A model generated the notes under the pieces. That model was not told the DNA's origin and made no database searches. It was given only the letters and a program-made list of their open reading frames with translations. Below are positions 11,013 to 19,204 of a stretch of DNA of 64,000 nt, in pieces. Position numbers and translations under genes: made by a program. The DNA comes from Lewinellaceae bacterium. GTDB lineage: Bacteria > Bacteroidota > Bacteroidia > Chitinophagales > Saprospiraceae. Every line of letters starts with the position of its first letter. Position 1 is the stretch's first letter. The stretch spans positions 38,454 to 102,453 of the forward strand of contig JADJSY010000022.1 in assembly GCA_016711435.1 (NCBI GenBank). Reading direction: 5' to 3'.

Positions 11013-12044
11013 CTTATTAAGCAACAACTCTGCTAACAGCGCAGATAAACTGACGGAGGCGCAGGCAATACGTTCATCGGCAGCGCCATAATAAATATAT
11101 AGAGTATCGTCAAAAACGGCAGTGCCGGTAGGGAAACACACATTATTGACTTCTCCTTTTAACTCCCAGGCAAACTCGGGTTTGAACAAACCATAAGGCA
11201 GCCGGGCAATTTCTTTGGCAGGGTTATCCAAATCCAGCAACGCAGCGCAGGCTACATACTGGTAACCGGAAGAGGTATCATGGACGCCGTGGTAAATGAG
11301 GAGCCAGCCGTGTTCCGTTTCGACGGGTGGACAACCGCCGCCGACATAACTGACTTCGTGGTCGTATTTGGGTTCCAGCACAACCTGGTCGCAGAAATGC
11401 AGGAAATATTCGTCCCAGAATGCAGGGGTTAATTCCCCCAGATCATGTACGCCTACGATCTGGATATCAGGTTTGATGCGGTGCAGAAAATACAGTTTGT
11501 CGTGGATGCGCCGGGGAAAAAAGACCACATTTTTACTCCAAAGCAGGGCTTTTATTTCAGGATTGCTGTGGATGGAATTATACCCGTTGAAACGCAGGTA
11601 TTTTTCATTGAGCGGGCATTTGGTTTCTGCCAGGCGTCGGAAGTCGTCGTAAGTAATCTGCGGGGTGAGGATTCCTTTTTTTTCAAAATGGGGTAAAGTC
11701 TCCGAAGTTGCATACGCCCCGAGGGCGTTCAGGCCGTCGTAAGCGGTATAAGTCAGGTAGTACAGTCCGTCGATTTTTGAAATACGCGGATCTTCCACCC
11801 CATGCGTTTCATGGTCGCCCTGCGGGAAAAGCACAGGCATTTCCAATCGTTCCGCCACTGTCAGCGGCCCTTCCAGACGGCAATAACCGATGGTGGAATA
11901 ATTGCCTTTTCGCACGGCCCGGTAAAAAAGATGCACGGTGTTCGTATTGTCTTCCCGTATGACAGCCGGGTTCAATACGCCTGCGTTTTCAAAGCCAATA
12001 TCTGTACGATTAAGGATGATACCGTGTTTTGTAACTTCTATCAT
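11010..12044 (-). CDS. Glycoside hydrolase family 130 protein
   Basis: The protein has 344 residues with a five-bladed propeller pattern and the family motif GVEDPRISKIDGLYYLTYTA, in which the Asp of EDPR is the catalytic acid. WLLIYHGVHD and YIYYGAADERIACASV match the conserved C-terminal strands. There is no signal peptide, so it is cytoplasmic. It is clearly diverged from the GH130 at 5234-6283 and longer in the middle (YNSIHSNPEIKALLWSKNVV), so a different linkage or substrate is likely. It is transcribed toward the glycosyltransferase gene and lies 84 bases upstream of that gene, consistent with one operon. Whether it is a phosphorylase or a hydrolase is not decided by sequence alone. 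Confidence 0.88.
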   Translation of the reverse strand: MIEVTKHGIILNRTDIGFENAGVLNPAVIREDNTNTVHLFYRAVRKGNYSTIGYCRLEGPLTVAERLEMPVLFPQGDHETHGVEDPRISKIDGLYYLTYTAYDGLNALGAYATSETLPHFEKKGILTPQITYDDFRRLAETKCPLNEKYLRFNGYNSIHSNPEIKALLWSKNVVFFPRRIHDKLYFLHRIKPDIQIVGVHDLGELTPAFWDEYFLHFCDQVVLEPKYDHEVSYVGGGCPPVETEHGWLLIYHGVHDTSSGYQYVACAALLDLDNPAKEIARLPYGLFKPEFAWELKGEVNNVCFPTGTAVFDDTLYIYYGAADERIACASVSLSALLAELLLNK

Positions 12045-12640
12045 TCGTTATTAAGTCTGTAGGGGTTGTTACAAAAGGCTCGTCTTTAAAAAATTATCCA
12101 AAGAGTGCCCAATAATGTTTGGGGCAGGGGCCAACATGAGTCATCCCGGATTTTCTAGTGACTCTTGGTGCGTCGGCACATTTTATTGATGATTGCTTAT
12201 TGACAATTGATGATTTTGATGTAAGGTGGCATCTTCGCATCAAAAATCATCAATTATCAATAAGCAATCATCAATAAATAGGAGTTTGACCTATATGTGG
12301 TTGTTTTAGGCAAAATCCGGGATGTCTCATGTTTCACATTGCGCTTGGCAACAATAATTTGGCGCGAAATAACGGATTCCTTCCCTAGAGACTTTTGACA
12401 CAACCTCAGTGCCGCCGCCAAAAAGTCGAAAAACAACCATGACCACCAAACCGTTCATGGTTTGGCAATCAGGTCGATGGTTTATTTGTTGTTTGATTTT
12501 CACTCACTTATTGTTGTTGAACCGCTTTTTTACAAAAACTGCCAACAGGGAATATCGTTTTACATTTTAATCTTTCACGACTTGTTGTTTCCACTGGATC
12601 TGGAGGAGTCTTTTGGGATAAAGGCTTCCAGAGCGGGTAT
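12045..12640. other. Gene-free gap with nested inverted repeats
   Basis: I see no credible gene on either strand here. The left half holds two nested inverted repeats (12133-12154 with 12312-12333, and 12183-12221 with 12238-12276). The rest, 12340-12640, shows only AT-rich sequence with short open frames that have no recognisable content. Confidence 0.6.
12133..12333. repeat. Nested inverted repeat
   Basis: The outer arms are 12133-12154 and 12312-12333, 22 bp with one mismatch (CATCCCGGATTTT core). The inner arms are 12183-12221 and 12238-12276, about 39 bp, built of ATTGATGATT-type words. One palindrome sitting inside another suggests insertion of the inner into the outer. Confidence 0.82.
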
Positions 12641-13111
12641 TTAATTTTTATTGTTGACGGTTAAGTCCCTGAATGCGATCCCCAATTCGTCCATATCATG
12701 GTTGAATTCGCGTTTGAAGGATGCCCAGTTGCTTTTACTGTTGTTGTCGTAAGCGTCAATCCGGTTTCTCATATCCTTGTTTCGCTGTTCCAGCAGGTCG
12801 ATATTTTTTTCGTAAACGGCGTCCATTTTCTTCCCGGAGGCTTTCATTTTGTCTTTCATATTAGCAATCAAGGTCTCATTGGCCTTGATTTTTGCATCAG
12901 ACTCGCTTTTAAAAATGGTCCATTCTTCTGCAGTTGCCGCTTTCACTGCTTCTTCATTGGCATCCTGCTGCACTTCCTTCAGGTCGTCTTTGGCATCCTG
13001 TACTTTTGTTTTTGCTTCATCAACTTTTTGATCGGATGTCTGGCAGCCGGTGAAGATGATTCCAGTTGTAAAAGCTGATATTACAACAAGCATAAAAATT
13101 ACTTTTTTCAT
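12641..13111 (-). CDS. Coiled-coil lipoprotein, stress-response type
   Basis: The protein has 156 residues. It has a lipoprotein signal peptide (MKKVIFMLVVISAFTTGIIF) with lipobox FTGC, Cys at residue 23. A long, charged, heptad-rich helix (KVDEAKTKVQDAKDDLKEVQ ... ANETLIANMKDKMKASGKK) follows, and there is no enzyme motif. It resembles the sll1863-type stress-response proteins that accompany CsbD and small membrane proteins in Bacteroidota. It is presumably anchored in the outer membrane facing the periplasm. It lies next to the CsbD gene, on the same strand, but its upstream region does not carry the ten-site operator found at its neighbours. The function is not known. Confidence 0.75.
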   Translation of the reverse strand: MKKVIFMLVVISAFTTGIIFTGCQTSDQKVDEAKTKVQDAKDDLKEVQQDANEEAVKAATAEEWTIFKSESDAKIKANETLIANMKDKMKASGKKMDAVYEKNIDLLEQRNKDMRNRIDAYDNNSKSNWASFKREFNHDMDELGIAFRDLTVNNKN

Positions 13112-13207
13112 TTTGTATTGATTTTGTTCTTTTTTTGTAAGGATTTACAAAAAATAAAAAACTGTAGCGATACTTATACTGTAAATAAAGTGGAGATGAC
13201 CCGGTTA

Positions 13208-13250
13208 AGACCGTATACCAAAGTTTTAAATAACTATTCGATATACGGTC
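13208..13250. terminator. Stem-loop between CsbD and the lipoprotein gene
   Basis: The complementary arms AGACCGTATA and TATACGGTCT surround an AT-rich loop downstream of the CsbD stop. There is no clear T-run, so terminator function is tentative. Confidence 0.4.
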
Positions 13251-13286
13251 TGTATCGGTTTATTTAATAAACCGGTTTTGTGCGGA

Positions 13287-13472
13287 TTAAATTGCTGCAA
13301 TTATTTCCTGTATTTCTTCTTTTGTTTTGCCTAACTTGACCTGAAGTCTTCCGAACATTTCGTCTTTTTTACCTTCTTCAAACATCAGGTCGTTGTCTGT
13401 CAGCATGGCAAATTTCTGTTTGAGCTTTCCTTTCTGCTCATTCCAGTTTCCTTTTATTTCTGTCTTATTCAT
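13287..13472 (-). CDS. CsbD family stress protein
   Basis: The protein has 61 residues: MNKTEIKGNWNEQKGKLKQK ... LQVKLGKTKEEIQEIIAAI. This is the CsbD family, small hydrophilic helical cytoplasmic proteins induced by general stress. The start at 13472 gives the standard CsbD N-terminus. The longer frame would run through the -7 promoter element at 13510-13516. It is expressed from operator/promoter site 2 (13510-13575). The biochemical role of the family is unknown. Confidence 0.88.
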   Translation of the reverse strand: MNKTEIKGNWNEQKGKLKQKFAMLTDNDLMFEEGKKDEMFGRLQVKLGKTKEEIQEIIAAI

Positions 13473-13509
13473 GTTGAAGAGTATAAGTAGTGAATGAATT
13501 TTCACTACA

Positions 13510-13575
13510 CAAAGGTGGGGGCATTCCTGCCGGAAAGGATTACACAATTCCAGTTAAGAGTTACATTATTCACAT
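13510..13575 (-). promoter_or_regulatory. Ten-site operator, site 2 (CsbD)
   Basis: Read on the minus strand: TGTGAATAATGTAAC, 16 bases, GTAAT, 22 bases, ACCTTTG. The half-sites are 21 bp apart and the -7 element lies 38 bases before the CsbD start. Confidence 0.85.
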
Positions 13576-13623
13576 GTTTTGGTCGGATTTCAGGTGGTCG
13601 AAAATGGCGGGGATTAGTGAACA

Positions 13624-13709
13624 GGATTGGAGGATGAGGAATGAGGAATGGCCGAGCGTGATGTCGGACATCATGCTCGGCCATTCCTCATTCCTCATCC
13701 CTCCAATCC
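13624..13709. repeat. Inverted repeat with CCGAGCG hairpin, site A
   Basis: The arms are 13624-13664 and 13667-13709. They are built of GGAATGA heptamers ending in a central hairpin (CCGAGCGTGATGTC / GACATCATGCTCGG). The same hairpin recurs at 28931-29019, 31806-31860 and 41549-41625. Confidence 0.85.
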
Positions 13710-13758
13710 GTGTGCTATCACGCTACGAGGGGGAAATCCCATCTAACCACAGACACCG

Positions 13759-13878
13759 TTAATTGCAATACCCGAGCACTACCCAGATAACAATAAAGAT
13801 GAAGACGGTGCTTATACATCCGCCGCCCAATTTTTTGGCGCCGACACCGGCAATAAGGCCTCTAAAGATATTGTTCAT
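13759..13878 (-). CDS. Small glycine-rich membrane protein
   Basis: The protein has 39 residues: MNNIFRGLIAGVGAKKLGGG, then a single hydrophobic helix CISTVFIFIVIWVVLGYCN. The N-terminal half is basic and glycine-rich and the C-terminal half is a membrane span. Very similar small proteins occur near stress genes in Bacteroidota, to my recollection without an assigned function. It lies between the CsbD gene and the gene at 13991 on the same strand, 112 bases after the latter. No copy of the ten-site operator precedes it, so it may be co-transcribed with 13991-14312. Confidence 0.65.
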   Translation of the reverse strand: MNNIFRGLIAGVGAKKLGGGCISTVFIFIVIWVVLGYCN

Positions 13879-13990
13879 GGTTATACTGAAAGTTGAGAGG
13901 TTGAGAACGTTGATAGTTGAGATAGCATTGGTAATCAGTGGATTGATGCACTTTTTTGTTCAAAACCACTTTGTGTTTACTATACTCGGT

Positions 13991-14312
13991 TCACAGCAGC
14001 AGAATTAATAACAGCACAATAATAATGATGGCGCCGACAGAAAGATAAACGCCTCCATTAGCGCGTTTGAGTTCGCTTTTGATGGCGCGCGCTTCTTTCC
14101 GCAAACTTTTCTTTTCAGAAGAACTCAGGCCGGATTTGTCCAGGGCGTTGATTTCATCCAATCTGTTGAGTAAAATCCTGGCGTGGGCCGATTCCACTGG
14201 TTTGTTCGCAGTCATCGTAATCGGACTGATTTCCGATGCCGCCTTTGAATGCATGGGGACGATTACCAACAACACGAATGTTGTCTATGACGGATAGTGT
14301 TAACTTCTTCAT
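13991..14312 (-). CDS. Small exported or membrane protein with C-terminal anchor (one-base insertion near 14286)
   Basis: As it stands the start frame runs MKKLTLSVIDNIRVV and then leaves the true frame. Removing one G near 14286 gives MKKLTLSVITTFVLLVIVPM, an ordinary signal peptide. A charged helix (NRLDEINALDKSGLSSSEKK) and a C-terminal membrane span (VYLSVGAIIIIVLLLILLL) follow, about 107 residues in all. The protein would be exported and held in a membrane by its C-terminus. It is driven by operator site 3 (14347-14412), 35 bases upstream, which links it to the stress regulon. No enzyme motif is visible and the function is unknown. Confidence 0.7.
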
Positions 14313-14346
14313 TTTTATCAATTTTGTTTGTGAAAAATTCAAAAAA

Positions 14347-14412
14347 CAAAGATCAGCACGTTGTACCGCGCAGACGTTACACTTTTTCAGGAAAAACTTA
14401 CATAATTCACAC
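14347..14412 (-). promoter_or_regulatory. Ten-site operator, site 3
   Basis: Minus strand: TGTGAATTATGTAAG, 16 bases, GTAAC, 22 bases, ATCTTTG. It precedes the small exported-protein gene starting at 14312. The tandem AGAGGTG words of the adjacent inverted repeat begin right at its upstream edge. Confidence 0.85.
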
Positions 14413-14413
14413 C

Positions 14414-14725
14414 TTAAGAAGGGAGAGGTGAGAGGTGAGAGGTGAGAGGTGAGAGGTGAGAACATCCCGCTTGGCAGGGTTTATGATTTTGGGATAGGTG
14501 TTTCAGGCCTGTAATCGTGTTTAGTGTATGGTGTTTAGTGTTTCGGGCGCTTCGCCTTTGGCAGTAGTTGGCATTTTGGGTACATTTTCGGAATTGGTTC
14601 GAATTTTCACAAGTGCCAAAGGCGAAGCGCTCGAAACACTAAACACCATACACTAAACACGATTACAGGCCTGAAACACCTATCCCAAAATCATAAACCC
14701 TGCCAAGCGGGATGTTCTCACCTCT
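14414..14725. repeat. Very long inverted repeat (111-bp arms) with heptamers
   Basis: The arms 14452-14562 and 14614-14725 are complementary with very few mismatches around a 51-base loop. The left flank has five GAGAGGT heptamers (14414-14450). The right arm starts in the TAG stop codon of the response-regulator gene and the left flank ends at operator site 3, so the repeat fills the whole gap. Confidence 0.9.
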
Positions 14726-15157
14726 ACATCCGCTCCATATACCAGTTCAGTTCCTTTTCCATTTTTCTGTAACTGAAAATATTGGTAATAATTTTTTGAA
14801 GGCGGAGAAAGGCTGTTTCACTTTTTACCACATAATCAAAAGCCTGGTGGTGCATACAATCAATGGCTACGTCAATTTTATCCTGTGCGGAAAGCATGAC
14901 TACAGGAATGTCCGGGTGCATGTCTTTGATTTTATCCAGGGTTGCTATTCCGTTCATGGCATTTTTGTCAATGCCGTCTAATTTATAATCCAGGATGATT
15001 ACATCGGGGTTATCGGATAAATGCTCCATACAGAGCCGCCAGTTGCAAAGGTCTCAATGTCAAAATCGGCATGTTCGCGAAATTCAATTTCGAGCAGTTT
15101 TAAATACAATGCATCGTCATCTACCAGAAAAAGTTTTACTCTGTTTTCGTTATCCAT
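14724..15157 (-). CDS. Single-domain response regulator (one-base deletion near 15038)
   Basis: The start frame reads MDNENRVKLFLVDDDALYLK with the acidic pair of a receiver domain. After ETFATG near 15038 the frame shifts, and the rest (EHLSDNPDVIILDYKLDGID, VVMLSAQDKIDVAIDCM, DYVVKSETAF) supplies the phospho-acceptor Asp, the Ser switch residue and the conserved Lys. Restoring one base (GCGAGCTC for GCGGCTC) gives about 144 residues. There is no output domain, so it probably works as a phosphotransfer partner or by protein contact. Its ATG overlaps the kinase stop codon (ATGGATAA), which indicates translational coupling in an AraC-kinase-regulator operon. Confidence 0.82.
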
Positions 15158-17222
15158 GTGTTTGTGATTTGAACCGTTGAAAGTCTTCTTCCAATTCTTT
15201 ACAAGCTTGTATACAAACGTTTTCTATTTGTAATACAAGATCCGTGATGACATCTGTCTCCTGCTGACTGCGCGCGTATTCCTGTACTTTTTTTGCCATA
15301 ATTTCAAAGTCCGTGTTCATGCCCATGATGGAAAAAGAAGGGATCATTTTATGTACGGCTGCGTGCAGGGTATCCCAGTCTTTATCCCGTAGGCTAAGTT
15401 TTATGGTGTTGATCAACGGCGGTGTTTGCTCCAGGTAGGCGGAAATCATTTCCATCATCATACCGGAGTTGTTTTTTGTCCGCTGGATTAAATAATCCAG
15501 ATCGGTATATTTTATCTTTTCAGCCGGATTTTCGTGCTCTGCTCCTTTTGGGATACCGATAAGCGAGGTTTTTTTGACCAGTCCCACTATTTTGGCGTAC
15601 AACAATCGTTCGTCGACCGGTTTTGCAATGTAGTCGTTCATACCCACGGCTTTACATTTTGCCAGATCGACGGTGGTTACATCGGCAGTTAAAGCGATGA
15701 TAGGAATGTTGGAATGCATCGTGTTGCGGATGTATTCCGTCGCTTCAAAACCGTTCATCTCAGGCATTTGCAGGTCCATCAATATGATGTCGTAGGATTT
15801 TCCCTGTAGTTTTTCGATAGCGATTTTACCATTTTCGGCTATATCGCGTTCAAAACCGAAATCGTCCAGCAGCGTTTTCATCAGCAATTGATTGAGCGCC
15901 ATATCTTCGACGACCAATACTTTGATGTTTTTTATTTGTGTATCCAGTTCAAGCATTTCCAATTCCAAAGCGGCCACGTCTTTTGTTTTTTGAAAACGTA
16001 AAGTAAAACTGAAAGAGGAGCCTTCCTCTATTTTACTTTGTACAAGAATGCTGCCCCCTTGCGATTCTACCAGTTTTTTGACGATAGCCAGCCCCAGACC
16101 CGTTCCTCCGTATAACCTTGATGTGCCGCTGGTGGCTTGCTGGAAGTTTTCAAAAATAGTTATCATTTTGTCTTCCGATATTCCGATGCCCGAATCTGCC
16201 ACTGTAAATTCAATGGTAGCATGTTCTTCATCATCATGCAACAAACGAACGCTCACCGTAATGCGGCCCTTTGTTGTAAATTTTACGGCATTACTCACTA
16301 AGTTTAGGATAATCTGATGCAAACGCACGGGGTCGCCCACCAATACCTCCGGAATATTCTGGTCGTATTCTTTGACCAACACTAAATTCTTTTCCTGGAT
16401 TTTTGTTTCAAATAAATGCAGCATGGCTGCTATGGATGCCGCCATTTTGAAAGGTGTTTGTTCAAATGTCATCTTTCCGGCATCCACTTTTGCCAGATCG
16501 AGTATATCATTGATAAGAACAATCAGGGCATCGCCGCTCATTTTGATGGCTGTCAGGTATTCTTTTTGTTTTGCCGTCAAATTTGTTTTCAACAGTACTT
16601 TCGTAAATCCGATAATGGCATTCATCGGCGTACGAATTTCATGGCTCATGTTTGACAAAAACTGTTGTTTCGATTTTACGGCGTCTTCGGCTATCTCCGT
16701 GGCTCTTTCGGCTTTGTTTTGCGCTTCCTCCGCAATAACAGTTGCCAATTCTGCAAATACCCTTGCCTCTGTCAATTCTTTTTCAATCCTTTTTTGTTCG
16801 ATAATGTCGCGTGCCACTATTTCGGAGCCTGGCGATTGTTCTTTTTCATCCTGAACGGACAGTACTTCGTTTGCTATAATCAAAATACCTTCTATCTCCC
16901 CAAGCACATTGCATTGCGCCTGATAAACAAATGTGTAATGAATGGTTTCCGTCTTGCCGTGGCGAACCATCAATACAGGCATTTCGTATGCCCGGAAAGT
17001 AATCCCTGAATTAAAAACATCCTGTAAAATCTTATCGAAACCCTGCTCGACCAATTCAGGCAAAACCATCAGAATCGATTTTCCAAATACATCCTTTCCT
17101 TTACCCCAGGTTTCTAATATAGCGTCGTTGGCTATTTCAATAATCATATTTTCCCCTTTCAAAACAGCCATCATGGTTGCAGGAGAAGAGATTACATCAT
17201 GGTTGAGATTTTTATTCAGCAT
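15150..17222 (-). CDS. Hybrid sensor histidine kinase (PAS, HisKA, HATPase, REC, HPt)
   Basis: The protein has 690 residues with no membrane helices, so it is a cytoplasmic sensor. Residues about 12-125 form a PAS domain and 140-190 a coiled coil. The HisKA motif NMSHEIRTPMNAIIGF puts the phospho-His at 194. The ATPase domain spans about 300-410 (NLVSNAVKF, DSGIGI, GGTGLGLAIV). The receiver domain spans 433-550 with Asp483 (LMDLQMPEMNG). The C-terminal HPt domain has His624 (AAVHKM). A full internal His-Asp-His relay is therefore present, which can pass phosphate to the single-domain regulator translated next. The start overlaps the end of the AraC gene by 11 bases. The operon carries operator site 1, so the system is probably autoregulated. 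Confidence 0.92.
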   Translation of the reverse strand: MLNKNLNHDVISSPATMMAVLKGENMIIEIANDAILETWGKGKDVFGKSILMVLPELVEQGFDKILQDVFNSGITFRAYEMPVLMVRHGKTETIHYTFVYQAQCNVLGEIEGILIIANEVLSVQDEKEQSPGSEIVARDIIEQKRIEKELTEARVFAELATVIAEEAQNKAERATEIAEDAVKSKQQFLSNMSHEIRTPMNAIIGFTKVLLKTNLTAKQKEYLTAIKMSGDALIVLINDILDLAKVDAGKMTFEQTPFKMAASIAAMLHLFETKIQEKNLVLVKEYDQNIPEVLVGDPVRLHQIILNLVSNAVKFTTKGRITVSVRLLHDDEEHATIEFTVADSGIGISEDKMITIFENFQQATSGTSRLYGGTGLGLAIVKKLVESQGGSILVQSKIEEGSSFSFTLRFQKTKDVAALELEMLELDTQIKNIKVLVVEDMALNQLLMKTLLDDFGFERDIAENGKIAIEKLQGKSYDIILMDLQMPEMNGFEATEYIRNTMHSNIPIIALTADVTTVDLAKCKAVGMNDYIAKPVDERLLYAKIVGLVKKTSLIGIPKGAEHENPAEKIKYTDLDYLIQRTKNNSGMMMEMISAYLEQTPPLINTIKLSLRDKDWDTLHAAVHKMIPSFSIMGMNTDFEIMAKKVQEYARSQQETDVITDLVLQIENVCIQACKELEEDFQRFKSQTHG

Positions 17223-17832
17223 TGCCTTTCCTCTTATTCAATAGTGCGCTGTGTGATGTTCCATTCGAGTTCCCGATTTCTTCAATCGGATTTCGTCTTA
17301 AATCTTTCAATTTTTTAAAATGAGAAGGCGAAAGTCCGGTTATTTTTTTGAATTGATTGGATAAATGCGCCACACTGCTATAATTCATTTTCCAGGCGAT
17401 TTCGGTAATGTTGAGTTCGCTGTAAATAATCAATTCCTTGATCCGTTCAATTTTATGGGCGCTGATGAATTGTCCGATGGTAATTCCCTGTACTTCAGAG
17501 AATAAATTAGCCATATACGTATAATCGTATTGCAGTTTTTCACTCAGGTATTCGGAGAATTTCAATTTTGTCGGTTCATCTGCATAATGAACCATTTCTA
17601 TAATAGTAATTTTTATTTTTTCAATTAATATTCCTTTTTTATCGTCCATCAATTCAAAACCTAAGTGAAGTAGATCGGTTTTGAGTTGTGCGCGCAGCTC
17701 TGCGGAAATATTTTCCATAATTTCCACCTCGCCTAAATCGACGACAATAAAATGCAGACCAAGTTTTTTGAGTTCTTCCCTTACCGCCATTTTACAGCGG
17801 TTACTTACCATGTTTTTGATGTATAATCTCAA
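17212..17832 (-). CDS. AraC-family regulator with HMA-like N-terminal domain, first gene of kinase operon
   Basis: The protein has 206 residues. The N-terminus MRLYIKNMVSNRCKMAVREE has Ser10 and Cys13 in the place of the CxxC of heavy-metal domains. The AraC helix-turn-helix is near residues 138-175 (NITEIAWKMNYSSVAHLSNQ, then GLSPSHFKKL). The protein is paralogous to 7827-8387 and 38651-39244. It is the first gene of an operon with the hybrid kinase and single-domain regulator, its stop overlapping the kinase start. Its own promoter carries one of ten identical operators with 21-bp direct repeats, the spacing AraC proteins use, so it is the best candidate to bind all ten. That assignment is inference. 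Confidence 0.87.
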   Translation of the reverse strand: MRLYIKNMVSNRCKMAVREELKKLGLHFIVVDLGEVEIMENISAELRAQLKTDLLHLGFELMDDKKGILIEKIKITIIEMVHYADEPTKLKFSEYLSEKLQYDYTYMANLFSEVQGITIGQFISAHKIERIKELIIYSELNITEIAWKMNYSSVAHLSNQFKKITGLSPSHFKKLKDLRRNPIEEIGNSNGTSHSALLNKRKGNAE

Positions 17833-17859
17833 ATTATTTCTCTTTTAAACAGAAAGAAA

Positions 17860-17925
17860 CAAAGATGGGCATGGTAAGACCCCCAAATGTTACACAAAAA
17901 AAATTATAAGTTACATCATTCACAC
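17860..17925 (-). promoter_or_regulatory. Ten-site operator, site 1 (AraC-kinase operon)
   Basis: Minus strand: TGTGAATGATGTAAC, 16 bases, GTAAC (17889-17893), 22 bases, ATCTTTG (17860-17866). It precedes the regulator's own operon, which implies autoregulation. Confidence 0.88.
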
Positions 17926-18040
17926 ATTGCGGGTCTGCTGGGGGGCGGGTGCCAGGCAAACGCATCAAAATAGTATCAAAAAAGCGATTAATTATGCCAA
18001 AAGCCAGAAATCACATAATTAATCAAGTAAAATCAGTTTA

Positions 18041-18097
18041 GGTTTATGGTAAATGCTTGATTATGAACACTAATAACCAATAACGAATAACTACCTA
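18041..18097 (-). repeat. Post-stop repeat, family A copy 4
   Basis: On the minus strand it begins at the TAG stop of the AI-2E permease (TAGGTAGTTATTCGTTATTG) and ends in AAGCATTTACC. Confidence 0.78.
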
Positions 18098-19200
18098 CAA
18101 TGAAGTGCCCTTTGTCTTTTTGAACAGCGGCTTTATTTTTAACAGCGGAGGCGTGGTATCACCCAGCAGGTAGCCCCAGGGTTTCAGGGATTGTGTCCGG
18201 TCGAGTGTAAGTTTGATAATGGCCGTAATGGGGATAGAAAGAAACATGCCGGGGATGCCCCATAAAGCAGCGCCGGCAACAACCGCGATCAGGGAGATCA
18301 GGGCATTGAGCTCACTTTCGAGCCTACTATTTTAGGGACGATATAGTTGTTGTCTATTAATTGTATAATGGTATAAAGCCCGACGACATACAAGGCATAA
18401 ACCGGTTCTTTGGTAACTAAGGCAATAATCATGTACAATACTACCGCGATCAGCCCGCCGAGGTAAGGAACGATGTTGAGCAGCGCTCCGATAATGCCAA
18501 GCAGAATGGCATATTCGATACCCAGTATCAGCAAGCCCACCGAATTCAGGATGGCTATGATAACGAATTCTAAAAAAAGCCCGACGAGGTAGCTCTGAAT
18601 GATCGTTTTGGTTTCCGTCATCATTTCATTTACTTCATGGTCCTCGTAGCGGCCAAAAATATCATGCGTAGATTTTACCAGATGGGGCTGGTAAAACAGG
18701 ATCATAAAAATATAAACAGGCGTCAACAGGGCCGTCGCCAGTACGCCGCCAACGGTGGTGAGCGTACTGCCGATGACAGCGCTGCTGTTATTGCTGACCT
18801 CCGTTTTTATGTTGGCCATCCAGGCGTTGATTTTTTGTGTGCTGATGTCAAAAAACGACGAAGCCCATGCAACAGTCTGCCTGAGCAATTCCTGGTATTT
18901 ATCGGTCAGTTGCGGCCATGCTTCTATCAAGCGGTTTGCCTGCGACGACAACAAAGCGATCAGGACTGCCACAACTAAAAGGCCGATGAACAAAACAACC
19001 GTGATGGCAAGTGGCCGGTTTATTTTTTTCTTTACTAAAAAATTGACCGCAGGGCTGATGGAGACAGCAAAAATGGTGGCATAAATCAACGGAAGAATAA
19101 TGTCCTGCGCGATGTACAGGATACTCACAAAAACATATAACCCTATCAAAAGGAGCGATGCTTTTGCATAAATGGGAAATTTGAGAATGCTGCTCTGCAT
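18095..19200 (-). CDS. AI-2E family transporter (one frameshift near 18305)
   Basis: The product is an AI-2E/PerM-type permease of about 368 residues with some eight hydrophobic helices. The main frame runs from MQSSILKFPIYAKASLLLIG to IVPKIVGSKV. Adding one G near 18305 continues it as ELNALISLIAVVAGAALWGI and then PGMFLSIPITAIIKL and LKPWGYLLGD, the conserved family C-terminus, to a TAG at 18095. The family exports small molecules or ions (an autoinducer-2 exporter and Na+/H+ antiporters are known members). The start at 19200 lies 5 bases after the sigma-factor stop, so it is co-transcribed with the sigma gene from operator site 4. Confidence 0.85.
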
Positions 19201-19204
19201 ATAT

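Noticed and set aside
12462..12644. Short plus-strand open frame in the 12 kb gap
   Set aside because: AT-rich composition, no motif, and no promoter.
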